Shown here piece after piece: positions 54,184 through 63,362 of a DNA stretch of 64,000 nucleotides; the first letter of the stretch is position 1; each line of letters begins with the position of its first letter. The position numbers and the translations under genes were made by a program. The stretch is from Agromyces fucosus (GTDB lineage: Bacteria; Actinomycetota; Actinomycetes; Actinomycetales; Microbacteriaceae), in the NCBI RefSeq assembly GCF_004134865.1, contig NZ_SDPO01000002.1, positions 1,054,001 through 1,118,000 of the forward strand, read 5' to 3'. A model generated the notes under the pieces. That model was not told where the DNA came from. It saw only the letters and a program-made list of their open reading frames with translations, and made no database searches.

Positions 54184-56626
54184 CGCGGCGTCCGTCTCCC
54201 TGCTCGTCGCCGCGTGCGACGGTCTGCTCGGCCTCGGGGACCCGTGCGGACCCATCGGCTTCGGCTGGCTCGGCGGCATCCGTCTCGACCGCGGCATCCG
54301 CGTCGTCGTTCTCTTCGGTCTCCGCAGCCTCAGCCTTCCGCTTGCGATGGCGGCGGATGTTGCGCCAGATGCCGACGCCGAAGAACACGACGACGATGAC
54401 GCCGATGATGGCGGCGCCGAGGCCCTCCCAGTCGGCCTGCACGTTGACGGGGATCGAAACGGGACTGCCGACGGGCACTCCCTCGGGTGAGGTCAGCGAG
54501 ACGGTCAGGGTGACCTCGCCATTGCCGATGCCGGCGGCGACGGGCACCGTGACGGTGCTCCGCGACTCGGGGTCGATCTCGACCTCGACCTGATCTTCGA
54601 CGACGAGTCGGCCGTTCGACGGCCTGACGTCGACGACGACGGTGACGGGGTAGGGCAGCGCATTGAGGATGGTGGTGGGTACGCCGGTCTCCGACGACAC
54701 CACGTTGATGGGGCTGCTGGGCACGATCGAGACCGCGTCGAGGGTTCGGCGCTGCGCCACGAGCCACTCGCCGACCGCCGCATCCCACGCCGGTCGGTCG
54801 TCGAGCCAGGCGACGTCGAGCAGCGCGAGGGCGTCGCGTCGGGTCGGGCCGGTGATATCTTCGGGGTCGTCGAGCACGGTCGCGAACGCCGTCACGTTCG
54901 CATCGGTGCGGAGGATGCGGTCGACGTTGTCGATGCGCTGGCGGTCTTCGGGTTCATCGACGAGGGTTCGCGCGACGGGAGGTGCGCCGATCGCGTCGGT
55001 GAGAGATGCCGGGGTGACGCGCGGATTCGCGGCGAGCTCGTCCAGGGTGGCCGACACGCGCGCCGACTGCGTGCCTGCGCCGCGACCGAGGGTCGCCAGC
55101 AGCGTCGCGGGCTGGTCCGCGCCGCCGTCGTCGAGCAGGGCGAGTTCGGCACCGAGCCGGCCCGTTGCCGCTCGCCACTCGGTGTCGCTGACCGCCTCGG
55201 TCGCCGCGCGCAGCGGAGCGGTGAGTCGGCCGTCAGCGACGACGGCCGATGACCCGTCGACATTCGAGGCGGCGTTCACCCACTGCTCCGCCGGAACGAC
55301 GTTGCCGGGCGCGAGGATCGACGAGGTCAGCCCCGCCGTGCCGAGGAACGCGAGATCGCCCGCGGTGATCGTGTCGTCAGCGGGCCACGCGATGTCCGTG
55401 CGGGTGTAGGGCCATGCAAGCAGGTCTTCGGTGGTCGGCACTTCACCGGCCGCCGGTTGGGTCGGAACCGGGGTGGCACTCGGAACGGCGTCGCCGTCGG
55501 CCGGCTCCCCCGGGTTCTCGCCCGCCGCATCGGCCGTGCCCGAGAAGTTCGCCGGATCGAGCACGTCGGAGAACGACGTCGGACCGAGCAGGGCCGGCAC
55601 GCCGAGCTGCGCCTGCGCCGCGACATCCGCATCTGCATACGCGAGAGGGAATATCTCGTTCGGGAGGCCGGCGAGGCGCTCGAGCCACGAGGTCGCGGTG
55701 CTCGGCGCCGAGGTGCCGAGCACGCGGACCGACGCGATGATGCGCGGGTCGATGCCGATCGCGACCGGGCGCCCCTCGACGGCGTCGAGCTGCCGTGACA
55801 GGAGTCCGAACGGCGAGGTCCAGGTGGCCAGGTCGTCGGCGCCGAGCAGGCCTGCTGCGGATGCCGGGACGGTCACGGGAACGGCGAGTGCGACCGTGGT
55901 CGAGCTCGTGACCGGCGCGGCCGCGTTGGCGAAGACCTCGGTGGAGGAGGAGACGACCGTGCCGCCCACGAAGAGCTCGGCACCGAACCCGAGCACCGGC
56001 GAGTCGTCGAGGGCGTCGATCGCCTCGGGCGGGAGCGTGATCGACACGACCTCGACGGCACCGGGGGCGACCGTCGTCGACGGGACGTCGGCCACGTCGA
56101 CGCCGTCGAGTTCCGCCGCCTCAGCCGCAGGGGCGTCGGAGGCCGGGGCCTCAGCAGAGGGTGCCTCGGCGTCGGGTGCCTGGGCGAGCCACGCGTCGAG
56201 TTCTGCGGTGTCGTCGATCGGCGCGGCCGAGCGTACGAGTCGGAGGGTGCCCGCCGCGACGGGTTCGGACGTCGCGTTCTCGATCTCCACGTCGAAGGTG
56301 ACGGGTGCGTCGGTCGCGATGCTCGTCGCGATCGTGGGCGCGACCCGCAGGATGACCTCGGTCACCTCACGGGTCTCGGTCGGCATGGAGCGGGCGCCGT
56401 GCGCGGCGGCCGATGCGCTCGTCACGGCGAGGGAGGCGGCGTTCGCCGCCAGAGGGGCCGCCGCGAGCATCGACGCCGCTGCGATCGCCGCGCCGAAGGC
56501 GGTGAGGCCGTGTCGGCGGGACCGACCGCGGAGCGGTGACGAGGGCGACGAGGGCGACCGCTGGGCGCCATCCGTCGATTCGACCCGTGAGCACCGGCGG
56601 CGCGCAGGGTTCGACTCGGGCACCAT
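54176..56626 (-). CDS. DUF6049 family secreted/membrane protein
   Basis: 816 aa from ATG 56626. A basic start and a signal sequence (~38-62, 'FGAAIAAASMLAAAPLAANAA') precede a large extracellular part with repeated beta-sandwich stretches (residues ~65-740), then one transmembrane helix (~748-770) and a basic/acidic cytosolic tail. The position directly before murJ equals M. tuberculosis Rv3909, a conserved envelope protein of unknown role. It is divergent from pcnA and coupled to murJ, so it probably assists wall precursor export. Confidence 0.88.
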   Translation of the reverse strand: MVPESNPARRRCSRVESTDGAQRSPSSPSSPLRGRSRRHGLTAFGAAIAAASMLAAAPLAANAASLAVTSASAAAHGARSMPTETREVTEVILRVAPTIATSIATDAPVTFDVEIENATSEPVAAGTLRLVRSAAPIDDTAELDAWLAQAPDAEAPSAEAPASDAPAAEAAELDGVDVADVPSTTVAPGAVEVVSITLPPEAIDALDDSPVLGFGAELFVGGTVVSSSTEVFANAAAPVTSSTTVALAVPVTVPASAAGLLGADDLATWTSPFGLLSRQLDAVEGRPVAIGIDPRIIASVRVLGTSAPSTATSWLERLAGLPNEIFPLAYADADVAAQAQLGVPALLGPTSFSDVLDPANFSGTADAAGENPGEPADGDAVPSATPVPTQPAAGEVPTTEDLLAWPYTRTDIAWPADDTITAGDLAFLGTAGLTSSILAPGNVVPAEQWVNAASNVDGSSAVVADGRLTAPLRAATEAVSDTEWRAATGRLGAELALLDDGGADQPATLLATLGRGAGTQSARVSATLDELAANPRVTPASLTDAIGAPPVARTLVDEPEDRQRIDNVDRILRTDANVTAFATVLDDPEDITGPTRRDALALLDVAWLDDRPAWDAAVGEWLVAQRRTLDAVSIVPSSPINVVSSETGVPTTILNALPYPVTVVVDVRPSNGRLVVEDQVEVEIDPESRSTVTVPVAAGIGNGEVTLTVSLTSPEGVPVGSPVSIPVNVQADWEGLGAAIIGVIVVVFFGVGIWRNIRRHRKRKAEAAETEENDDADAAVETDAAEPAEADGSARVPEAEQTVARGDEQGDGRRDG

Positions 56627-56730
56627 GCTGGCGATTCTACGGCGTGGCACCCGGGCATTCGCTCGGCATCCACAGGCGCTTCGGGCAGCGCCGACCGGGG
56701 CATCCTTCGCCGGACGCTTAACATGGGGGC

Positions 56731-58170
56731 ATGCAGAGTGTCGCGGCAGCCCTCGACCGGCTGGGCGAGCTGGCGGCTTCGCCGACCGTTTCGCGACTGG
56801 CGGCGGCGTTCGAGGCAGCCGGCCACGAACTCGCCCTCGTCGGCGGCCCGGTGCGCGACGCATTCCTCGGCCGGCCGGTCAACGACCTCGATTTCACGAC
56901 GGATGCCACGCCCGACGCCATCCTCGCGATCGTGAAGCCGATCGCGGAGGCCCACTGGGACATCGGTCGCGCATTCGGCACGATCGGGGCGAGGATCGCC
57001 GGCGAGACCGTCGAGATCACGACGTACCGCGCCGATGCGTACGACGGCGCATCGCGGAAGCCCGAGGTCGTGTTCGGCTCGAGCCTCGAAGACGACCTCA
57101 CGCGCCGCGACTTCACGGTCAACGCCCTCGCGCTGCGCCTGCCGAAGCTCGAGCTCGTCGACCCGTCGGGCGGCGTGGAGGATCTCGTGGCGAAGGTGCT
57201 GCGCACCCCCGCGGCTCCCGAGCAGTCCTTCGGCGACGATCCGCTGCGGATGCTCCGTGCCGCACGATTCTCGGCCCAGCTCGGGTTCACGGTCGAGCAG
57301 GCGACCGAGCAGGCCATGACCGATCTCGCCGCCGAGATCGACCGCATCTCGGCCGAGCGCGTGCGCGACGAGCTGACGAAGCTGCTGCTCTCGAGGTCCC
57401 CGCGCAGCGGCATCCGGCTGCTTGTCGAGTCGGGCCTGGCCGAGCGCGTGCTGCCCGAGTTGCCGGCGCTCTCGCTCGAACGCGACGAGCACCACCGTCA
57501 CAAGGACGTGTACGAGCACAGCCTCACCGTGCTCGACCAGGCCATCGACTACGAGATCGAGCGCGGCGTGCTCGACTCCCCCGACCTCGTCCTCCGCCTC
57601 GCAGCTCTGCTGCACGACATCGGCAAGCCCGCGACGCGGCGGTTCGAGGCGGGCGGCGCGGTCAGCTTCCATCACCACGACGTGGTCGGCGCCAAGCTCG
57701 CGCGCAAGCGCCTCCGCGCGCTGCGCTTCGACAACGACACGATCGCCGCGGTCTCGCGGCTCATCGAGCTGCACCTCCGCTTCTTCGGGTACACGGACGG
57801 CGCGTGGAGCGACTCCGCCGTGCGCCGGTACGTGCGCGACGCCGGCGACCAGCTGGAGCGCCTCCACATCCTCGCGCGGGCCGACGTCACGACCCGCAAT
57901 CGCCGCAAGGCCGACCAGCTCGCGTTCGCCTACGACGACCTCGAGGAGCGCATCTCGGTGCTCGCCGAGGAGGAGGAGCTCGCCGCGGTGCGGCCCGAGC
58001 TCGACGGCGCCGACATCATGCGGCTGCTGGACGTTCCGCCCGGCCCGGTCGTCGGCGAGGCGTACCGGTACCTGCTCGAGGTGCGGCTCGACGAGGGCCC
58101 CATCGGCCCGGATGCCGCGACCGATCGCCTGCTCGCCTGGTGGGCCTCGCGCGAGGAACCGCACGCATGA
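56731..58170 (+). CDS. pcnA: CCA tRNA nucleotidyltransferase
   Basis: 479 aa. Class II polymerase head 'LALVGGPVRDAFLGRPVNDLDFTTDATPD' with the catalytic DxD, 'RRDFTVNALALRL', and 'DPLRMLRAARFSAQLGF'; an HD domain follows ('HHRHKDVYEHSLTVLDQA', 'LAALLHDIGKPATR'). It adds or repairs the 3' CCA of tRNAs. This matters here because tRNA-Ala and tRNA-Ile lack an encoded CCA. The M. tuberculosis neighbour mutT4 is absent between pcnA and DUF6049. It overlaps the next gene by ATGA. Confidence 0.95.
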   Translation: MQSVAAALDRLGELAASPTVSRLAAAFEAAGHELALVGGPVRDAFLGRPVNDLDFTTDATPDAILAIVKPIAEAHWDIGRAFGTIGARIAGETVEITTYRADAYDGASRKPEVVFGSSLEDDLTRRDFTVNALALRLPKLELVDPSGGVEDLVAKVLRTPAAPEQSFGDDPLRMLRAARFSAQLGFTVEQATEQAMTDLAAEIDRISAERVRDELTKLLLSRSPRSGIRLLVESGLAERVLPELPALSLERDEHHRHKDVYEHSLTVLDQAIDYEIERGVLDSPDLVLRLAALLHDIGKPATRRFEAGGAVSFHHHDVVGAKLARKRLRALRFDNDTIAAVSRLIELHLRFFGYTDGAWSDSAVRRYVRDAGDQLERLHILARADVTTRNRRKADQLAFAYDDLEERISVLAEEEELAAVRPELDGADIMRLLDVPPGPVVGEAYRYLLEVRLDEGPIGPDAATDRLLAWWASREEPHA

Positions 58171-58976
58171 CCACGACCACCATCGACCGCTCCCACCTCT
58201 CGACCTTCACGAAGGCGCGGGTGCGCTTCCACCTGCTCTGGGCTGTCGTGCTCATGCTCGGGGTGGGGTTCTGGTCCCTGGTCTTCGTCGGCCCGGTCGT
58301 CGCGCAGGCGACCGAGCGCACCGAGCCGGTCTCGGGCGTCGCGGTCGAGGAGACGACGGTCATGCAGACGCAGGGCTCGCGCCGCAGCCGTCACCTCGAA
58401 GAGGTCCGCGCGGTCGTGGTCGAGTTCGAGTACGCCGGCACGCAGTACCGCGAGACGCTCGCGACTGACGACGAGCAGCTCGGGGACGTCACGGTGTACC
58501 TGAACACCAGCACCGAGCGCGTCTCGTTCGATGCGCCCGCACCCATCGACTTCTGGGGCTGGTTCTGGGGCATCGCCGGGGGTCTCGTGCTCGCCGGCGG
58601 CCTCATCGCGTACGTCCGTTCGATCGCCGGCACCATCCGTCTGGCGCGCTTCGACACGTCGCGGACGCCCGAGTTCGCGGTCGAGGTCACGTCGACGAAC
58701 GTGCGCGTCGTCAACCAGAAGAAGGCCGCGACCCCGAAGAACACCGCGATCGACATCAGCGCGGTGCCGGCTTCGGCCATCGACGGCATCCCGGCCGGCC
58801 GGGAACTCGTGCTGACGGCCCAGGCGACTGCCGCGCCGGGCGTGCCGCAGCCGGGCACCCGACTCGAAGGCGTGTTCGTGAAGGCCGGCGCGACGAGCGG
58901 GCTCGCGGTCGTGCGCTTCGGTGCGGATGCCGCGTGGTGGCCGGTCTCCATCGGCGAGAAGATCGCCGACGTCTGA
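58167..58976 (+). CDS. two-helix membrane protein with DUF3592-like outer loop
   Basis: 269 aa from ATG 58167, coupled to pcnA. Helices at ~25-47 and ~127-149 enclose an outer domain ('VAVEETTVMQTQGSRRSRHLEEVRAVVVEFEYAGTQYRETLA') that resembles DUF3592. The C-terminal ~115 residues are cytosolic, with a beta-rich domain ('GRELVLTAQATAAPGVPQPGTRLEGVFV'). Function unknown. The frame stays open for a long way upstream but only this part is protein-like. Confidence 0.7.
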   Translation: MTTTTIDRSHLSTFTKARVRFHLLWAVVLMLGVGFWSLVFVGPVVAQATERTEPVSGVAVEETTVMQTQGSRRSRHLEEVRAVVVEFEYAGTQYRETLATDDEQLGDVTVYLNTSTERVSFDAPAPIDFWGWFWGIAGGLVLAGGLIAYVRSIAGTIRLARFDTSRTPEFAVEVTSTNVRVVNQKKAATPKNTAIDISAVPASAIDGIPAGRELVLTAQATAAPGVPQPGTRLEGVFVKAGATSGLAVVRFGADAAWWPVSIGEKIADV

Positions 58977-59014
58977 CCCGTCCCGGTCGAATGGCGCGGG
59001 TACGAGGCATCCGC

Positions 59015-59132
59015 TATGCTGTCAAGGTTGCCCGTGTGCCGCGAATGTGCGGCCTCCATGGCGTGACGTATGTACAACCCTCCTGCTGCAGAGATCCTGT
59101 AGCCGTTTGAGTCCGAAGGAGGTGGGTTAGTC
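59015..59132 (+). promoter_or_regulatory. rpsF leader with strong ribosome-binding site
   Basis: A TATGCT box at 59015-59020 may be the -10 element. The ~110-base leader contains a CCGC/GCGG hairpin around 59038-59052 and, just before ATG 59133, AAGGAGG (59116-59122), a full match to the anti-Shine-Dalgarno. rpsF leaders in many bacteria bind the S6:S18 complex; whether this hairpin has that structure needs an alignment. Confidence 0.4.
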
Positions 59133-59588
59133 ATGCACCAATACGAGCTGATGGTTATCCTCGATCCCGAGATCGATGAGCGCACCGTTGCTCCCAGCCT
59201 TGACAAGTTCCTCAACGTCATCCGAAACGATGGCGGCAGTGTCGACAAGGTCGACATCTGGGGACGTCGTCGTCTGGCGTACGAGATCAACAAGAAGAAC
59301 GAGGGCATCTACGCCGTCGTCGACTTCACCGCCGAGTCCAAGACCACCGATGAGCTCGACCGCCAGCTGAACCTCAGCGAAGCCGTCATGCGCACCAAGG
59401 TCCTCCGTGCCGAAGAGGGCATCGCCCAGGTCGCCGCTCACGCGAAGGCCCAGGAGGCGAAGGCCGCGAAGAAGGCCGCCGCCCAGGCGAAGGCCGGCGC
59501 GAAGGCTGCTGCTCCTGCAGCTGCCGTCGCCGCTGCCCCTGCTGCCGCCGTCGCCGCGGCTCCCGCCGCGGCCAAGAAGGACGACTAG
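59133..59588 (+). CDS. rpsF: 30S ribosomal protein S6
   Basis: 151 aa. '[19 protein letters not shown]' and '[29 protein letters not shown]' are the bS6 signatures (~1-97). The remaining ~50 residues are an Ala/Lys-rich tail with Ala-Pro repeats, longer than the ~100-aa norm. It assembles with S18 in the platform. First gene of the rpsF-ssb-rpsR-rplI operon. Confidence 0.97.
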   Translation: MHQYELMVILDPEIDERTVAPSLDKFLNVIRNDGGSVDKVDIWGRRRLAYEINKKNEGIYAVVDFTAESKTTDELDRQLNLSEAVMRTKVLRAEEGIAQVAAHAKAQEAKAAKKAAAQAKAGAKAAAPAAAVAAAPAAAVAAAPAAAKKDD

Positions 59589-59593
59589 TCCTC

Positions 59594-60118
59594 ATGGCCG
59601 GCGAGACCATCATCACCGTGGTGGGCAACCTCACTGCAGATCCCGAGCTGCGTTACACGCAGAACGGCCTCGCGGTTGCCAACTTCACCATCGCTTCCAC
59701 TCCTCGTACGTTCGACCGTCAGGCGAACGAGTGGAAGGACGGCGAAGCGCTGTTCCTGCGCGCGAGCGTCTGGCGTGAATTCGCCGAGCACGTGGCCGGT
59801 TCACTCACCAAGGGATCCCGGGTCATCGCTTCCGGGCGTCTCAAGCAGCGTTCCTACGAGACGAAGGAAGGCGAGAAGCGCACCACCATCGAGCTCGAGG
59901 TCGATGAAATCGGCCCGAGCCTGCGCTACGCCACCGCGTCCGTGACTCGCGCACAGTCCAACCGTGGTGTCGGCGGCGGCAACAGCTCCTTCGGGGGCGG
60001 CGCCGGTGCCGACGAGCCGTGGGCACCCAGCGCCCCCGCAGCAGCCCCTCAGGGTGGCGGCGGCGGAGACGTCTGGAACACCCCCGGTACGAGCTACGGC
60101 GACGAGACCCCCTTCTAG
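59594..60118 (+). CDS. ssb: single-stranded DNA-binding protein
   Basis: 174 aa. OB-fold with '[31 protein letters not shown]', '[64 protein letters not shown]', a Gly/Pro-rich linker and the protein-interaction tip 'GDETPF'. It coats single-stranded DNA at the fork. Five bases after rpsF. Confidence 0.97.
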   Translation: MAGETIITVVGNLTADPELRYTQNGLAVANFTIASTPRTFDRQANEWKDGEALFLRASVWREFAEHVAGSLTKGSRVIASGRLKQRSYETKEGEKRTTIELEVDEIGPSLRYATASVTRAQSNRGVGGGNSSFGGGAGADEPWAPSAPAAAPQGGGGGDVWNTPGTSYGDETPF

Positions 60119-60153
60119 GCCCGGCGTCCTCAACAGGCGCAACGGCCGGTGAA

Positions 60154-60172
60154 CGGATGCCGCAGGCATCCG
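60154..60172. repeat. hairpin between ssb and rpsR
   Basis: CGGATGCC GCA GGCATCCG, an 8-bp perfect stem in the 89-bp spacer; the same stem sequence as the tRNA-spacer hairpin at 27590. It may attenuate transcription within the operon. Confidence 0.55.
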
Positions 60173-60207
60173 CTCGCTCGAATCGTTTTCAATAGACAGG
60201 AAAGACA

Positions 60208-60468
60208 ATGGCTGGAAAGTCGAGCGGCGATCGCCGCAAGCCGACCCGCGGGAAGGGCGCGAAGAACGCCGCCCCGGCGAAGTCCATCAAGGTCGGTGTC
60301 ATCGACTACAAGGACGTCGCGACCCTCCGCAAGTTCATCTCCGAGCGTGGAAAGATCCGCGCCCGCCGTATCACCGGTGTCTCCGTGCAGGAGCAGCGCC
60401 TGATCGCCCGTGCCGTCAAGAACGCACGCGAGATGGCCCTTCTGCCCTACTCGGGCTCTGGCCGCTAA
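60208..60468 (+). CDS. rpsR: 30S ribosomal protein S18
   Basis: 86 aa. '[55 protein letters not shown]' is the bS18 core; the N-terminal tail is basic. No zinc-binding Cys are present, so it is the C-minus form. GACAGGAAAGAC precedes the start. Confidence 0.97.
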   Translation: MAGKSSGDRRKPTRGKGAKNAAPAKSIKVGVIDYKDVATLRKFISERGKIRARRITGVSVQEQRLIARAVKNAREMALLPYSGSGR

Positions 60469-60479
60469 GGAGCACGACA

Positions 60480-60932
60480 ATGGCTAAGGTAATTCTCACC
60501 CACGAGGTCACCGGCCTCGGCACGGCCGGCGACGTCGTCGAGGTCAAGAGCGGTTACGCTCGCAACTACCTCGTTCCCCAGGGCTTCGCTGTGGCGTGGT
60601 CGCGCGGTGGCGAGAAGCAGGTCGAGCAGATCAAGGCGGCTCGCGCCGCTCGCGCCCTGCACTCGCTCGAAGACGCGCAGGCCGTCAAGGCCAAGCTCGA
60701 GTCGACGAAGGTCAAGCTGGCCGTCAAGGCAGGCCAGGGCGGGCGCCTCTTCGGCTCCGTCAAGACCTCGGATGTCGCGGCTGCCGTCGCGACCGCCGGT
60801 CTCGGCGAGCTCGACAAGCGCAAGATCGAGATCACGACCCCTATCAAGGCGGTCGGCGATCACGAGGCGACGGTTCGTCTGCACGACGAGCTCTCGGCGA
60901 CGATCACCCTTCAGGTGGTCGCAGCGAAGTAG
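60480..60932 (+). CDS. rplI: 50S ribosomal protein L9
   Basis: 150 aa. '[40 protein letters not shown]' is the N-terminal L9 domain, followed by the long connecting helix and the C-terminal domain '[17 protein letters not shown]'. Eleven bases after rpsR. A strong hairpin follows 16 bases after the stop. Confidence 0.97.
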   Translation: MAKVILTHEVTGLGTAGDVVEVKSGYARNYLVPQGFAVAWSRGGEKQVEQIKAARAARALHSLEDAQAVKAKLESTKVKLAVKAGQGGRLFGSVKTSDVAAAVATAGLGELDKRKIEITTPIKAVGDHEATVRLHDELSATITLQVVAAK

Positions 60933-60948
60933 TTCGCAGAACGCACGG

Positions 60949-60983
60949 AAGCGGCGGTTCGGGCCTCGGCCCGGCCGCCGCTT
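60949..60983 (+). terminator. terminator after rplI
   Basis: An outer 9-bp stem AAGCGGCGG / CCGCCGCTT with an inner GGGCC/GGCCC stem, ending TTTCG. It closes the rpsF-rplI operon. Confidence 0.75.
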
Positions 60984-61103
60984 TCGCGTGTTCGCGGGCC
61001 GTGTCGCGTACACCCGCCGGCGTGGTGCGCGCAAGTCGTATCGGTGTTTCCTGTGATGGTTGTACACAGGTCGACGCACAGGTGCGGTGGACTTCCAAAG
61101 AAG

Positions 61104-61248
61104 TTTTCCCCCACAGGTGTGAGTAGATATAAAACCCGGTCAGACTTGAATTCAACCCGTGTAATTCACCGAGTTTCCACAGTTATCCACAGGCGAAGTG
61201 CACACATTCCACGGCGTTTCGCCCAGATTGTCCCCAGAGTTATCCACA
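61104..61248 (+). promoter_or_regulatory. dnaB upstream region: promoter and paired DnaA boxes
   Basis: The 469-bp spacer 60933-61401 between rplI and dnaB holds, besides the terminator, a candidate promoter TTTTCC-N18-TATAAA (61104-61133) in the most AT-rich part. Downstream of it are two pairs of DnaA boxes: GTTTCCACA (61173-61181) with TTATCCACA (61183-61191), and TTGTCCCCA (61228-61236) with TTATCCACA (61240-61248). Two boxes are perfect and all four point the same way. Confidence 0.7.
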
Positions 61249-61401
61249 GGCTGGGTTGTGTTGTGCACACCGGCTTCCCTATCGTGAAGCAGCGTCCATT
61301 CCACCCCGTTCGAAATCCCGGTCGACCAGCTGTGTCAGCGGCCTCCGAGACACTGGGTCGTGGGCGCGGGTCGCTCACCCGCTTGAGCCGAACCGGAGGT
61401 C

Positions 61402-62781
61402 ATGAAGTTGTCGATCGCGCACATCGGGCTCGCTGAACCGGTCGACGACGGTGACGCCCGACGGGGCGAACGCGTTCCTCCCCACGACCTCCTCGCCGAG
61501 CAGAGCGCGCTCGGCGGCATGATGCTCTCGAAAGACGCGGTCGCCGACGTCATCGAGACCGTGCGCGGCGTCGACTTCTACGTGCCGAAGCACGAGGTCG
61601 TCTTCAACGCGATCCTCACCCTCTACTCGCACGGCGAGCCCACCGACGTCATCGCCGTCACTGATGAGCTGACCAAGACCGGCGACCTCCAGCGCGCCGG
61701 CGGCGTCGAGTACCTGCACACGCTCACGAGCATCGTGCCGACCGCGGCGAACGCCGGCTTCTACTCGTCGATCGTCGCCGAGCGGGCGATGCTGCGCCGC
61801 CTCGTCGAGGCCGGCACGCGTATCGTGCAGATGGGCTACCAGGGCGAGGGCGAGGTCACCGACCTCGTCAACAACGCCCAGGCTGAGATCTACGCCGTGA
61901 CCGGCTCGGTCGAGACCGAAGACTACGTGCCGCTCTCCGAGGCCGTGACCGTCGCCATCGACGAGATCGAGGCGGCCAAGCACACCGACGGCAAGTTCAC
62001 CGGTGTGCCGACCGGCTTCGCCGACCTCGACGACCTGACCAACGGGTTCCACCCCGGCCAGATGATCATCGTCGCGGCGCGACCCGCCATGGGAAAGTCG
62101 ACGCTCGCGCTCGACTTCGCACGTGCCGCGTCGATCACGAACGGCCAGCCGTCGGTCTTCTTCTCGCTCGAGATGGGCAAGAGCGAGATTGCGATGCGCC
62201 TGCTGAGCGCCGAGGCATCCGTGCCGCTGCAGATGATGCGCAAGGGCACCGTCGACTCGCGCGACTGGACCACGATCGCGGCGACCCGCGGGCGCATCAA
62301 CGACGCACCGCTCTACATCGACGACTCCCCCAACATGACGCTCGTCGAGATCCGCGCGAAGTGCCGCCGTCTCAAGCAGAAGGTCGGACTGAAGATGGTC
62401 GTCATCGACTACCTCCAGCTCATGACGAGCGGCAAGCGCGTCGAGAGCCGCCAGCAAGAGGTCTCGGAGTTCTCGCGTGCGCTCAAGCTGCTCGCGAAGG
62501 AGCTGCAGGTGCCGGTCATCGCCCTCTCGCAGCTGAACCGTGGCCCCGAGCAGCGCGCCGACAAGATGCCCGCCATCAGCGACCTGCGCGAGTCGGGCTC
62601 GATCGAGCAGGACGCCGACATGGTGATCCTGCTGCACCGCGAGAGCGCCTACGAACGCGACAGCCCCCGCGCCGGCGAGGCCGACCTCATCGTCGCCAAG
62701 CACCGCAACGGCCCCACCCGCACGATCACGGTGGCGTTCCACGGCCACTTCTCGCGGTTTGCCGACATGGTGCAGGGGTAA
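61402..62781 (+). CDS. dnaB: replicative DNA helicase DnaB
   Basis: 459 aa, no intein. N-terminal primase-interacting domain with 'PPHDLLAEQSALGGMMLSKDAVADVIE', then the RecA-like motor with Walker A 'ARPAMGKSTLALDFARAA', 'VFFSLEMGKSEIAMRLLSAEA', Walker B 'LKMVVIDYLQLM' and 'HRNGPTRTITVAFHGHFSRF'. The hexamer unwinds the fork. Location after rplI is conserved; DciA, encoded at 32.9 kb, is its likely loader. Confidence 0.98.
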   Translation: MKLSIAHIGLAEPVDDGDARRGERVPPHDLLAEQSALGGMMLSKDAVADVIETVRGVDFYVPKHEVVFNAILTLYSHGEPTDVIAVTDELTKTGDLQRAGGVEYLHTLTSIVPTAANAGFYSSIVAERAMLRRLVEAGTRIVQMGYQGEGEVTDLVNNAQAEIYAVTGSVETEDYVPLSEAVTVAIDEIEAAKHTDGKFTGVPTGFADLDDLTNGFHPGQMIIVAARPAMGKSTLALDFARAASITNGQPSVFFSLEMGKSEIAMRLLSAEASVPLQMMRKGTVDSRDWTTIAATRGRINDAPLYIDDSPNMTLVEIRAKCRRLKQKVGLKMVVIDYLQLMTSGKRVESRQQEVSEFSRALKLLAKELQVPVIALSQLNRGPEQRADKMPAISDLRESGSIEQDADMVILLHRESAYERDSPRAGEADLIVAKHRNGPTRTITVAFHGHFSRFADMVQG

Positions 62782-62785
62782 TCCG

Positions 62786-63259
62786 TCACGCGACCGCGCG
62801 TGCCCCGTCGCTCAGCCGCGCGAACGCGCTCTCCGCGTCTCCGAAGAGCGAACCACCCTCGCGCACGGCTTGCTCCCACGCGTCGAGCACGTCGTGGCGG
62901 TCCATCGCCATGACCGCCTCCCACGGATCGTCCTCCTCGACGGGAACGCCGCCCATGCCCCATCGCGCCGCCTCGTACAAGAGCGGGATCGCCGCGATGC
63001 CGCGCTCCGTCGCCGAGTAGGTGACCTTGCGGGCATCCGTCTCGCTCGGGGTGCGCACGATGATTCCGCTGCGCTCGAGTCGGGCGAGGCGGTCGGCGAG
63101 CACGCTCGGCCCGATGCGCTCCTCGGACCGAAGGAACTCCCCGAAGGTGTGCTTGCCGAGTGTGAGGAGGTCGCGCATGATCAGCAGCGACCAACTGTCG
63201 CCGAAGGTCTCCACGGTGAAGTTGGTGGGGCAGGTCGACCGCCCTTCAGCTCGCTTCAT
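62786..63259 (-). CDS. HxlR-family winged-helix regulator
   Basis: 157 aa. HxlR layout: N-terminal 'STCPTNFTVETFGDSWSLLIMRDLLTLGKHTFGEFLRSEERIGPSVLADRLARLERSGIIVRT', with a single Cys that in several relatives senses oxidants or aldehydes. The C-terminal ~55 residues extend beyond the usual domain. It is divergent from the SRPBCC gene, with two operator-like palindromes between them, and probably represses both. Confidence 0.9.
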   Translation of the reverse strand: MKRAEGRSTCPTNFTVETFGDSWSLLIMRDLLTLGKHTFGEFLRSEERIGPSVLADRLARLERSGIIVRTPSETDARKVTYSATERGIAAIPLLYEAARWGMGGVPVEEDDPWEAVMAMDRHDVLDAWEQAVREGGSLFGDAESAFARLSDGARAVA

Positions 63260-63276
63260 GCGTCGAGTCTACGGCA

Positions 63277-63319
63277 TTGACTTTGATCATCAAAGTAAAC
63301 TACGCTTCGATCATCGAAG
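63277..63319. promoter_or_regulatory. twin HxlR operators and promoter
   Basis: Two perfect odd palindromes: CTTTGATCATCAAAG (63281-63295) and CTTCGATCATCGAAG (63305-63319), centres 24 bp apart. TTGACT (63277-63282) and TACGCT (63301-63306), 18 bases apart, may form a promoter for the SRPBCC gene that the first operator would cover. Confidence 0.75.
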
Positions 63320-63362
63320 TGAAACGGATGCCGCGGCGGCGGCCTACAGCGGAGGAGCCACG

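Noticed and set aside
55431-58166. Upstream 912 codons of the frame that ends in the membrane protein at 58167
   Set aside because: This part is antisense to DUF6049 and out of frame with pcnA; only the part from ATG 58167 looks like protein.
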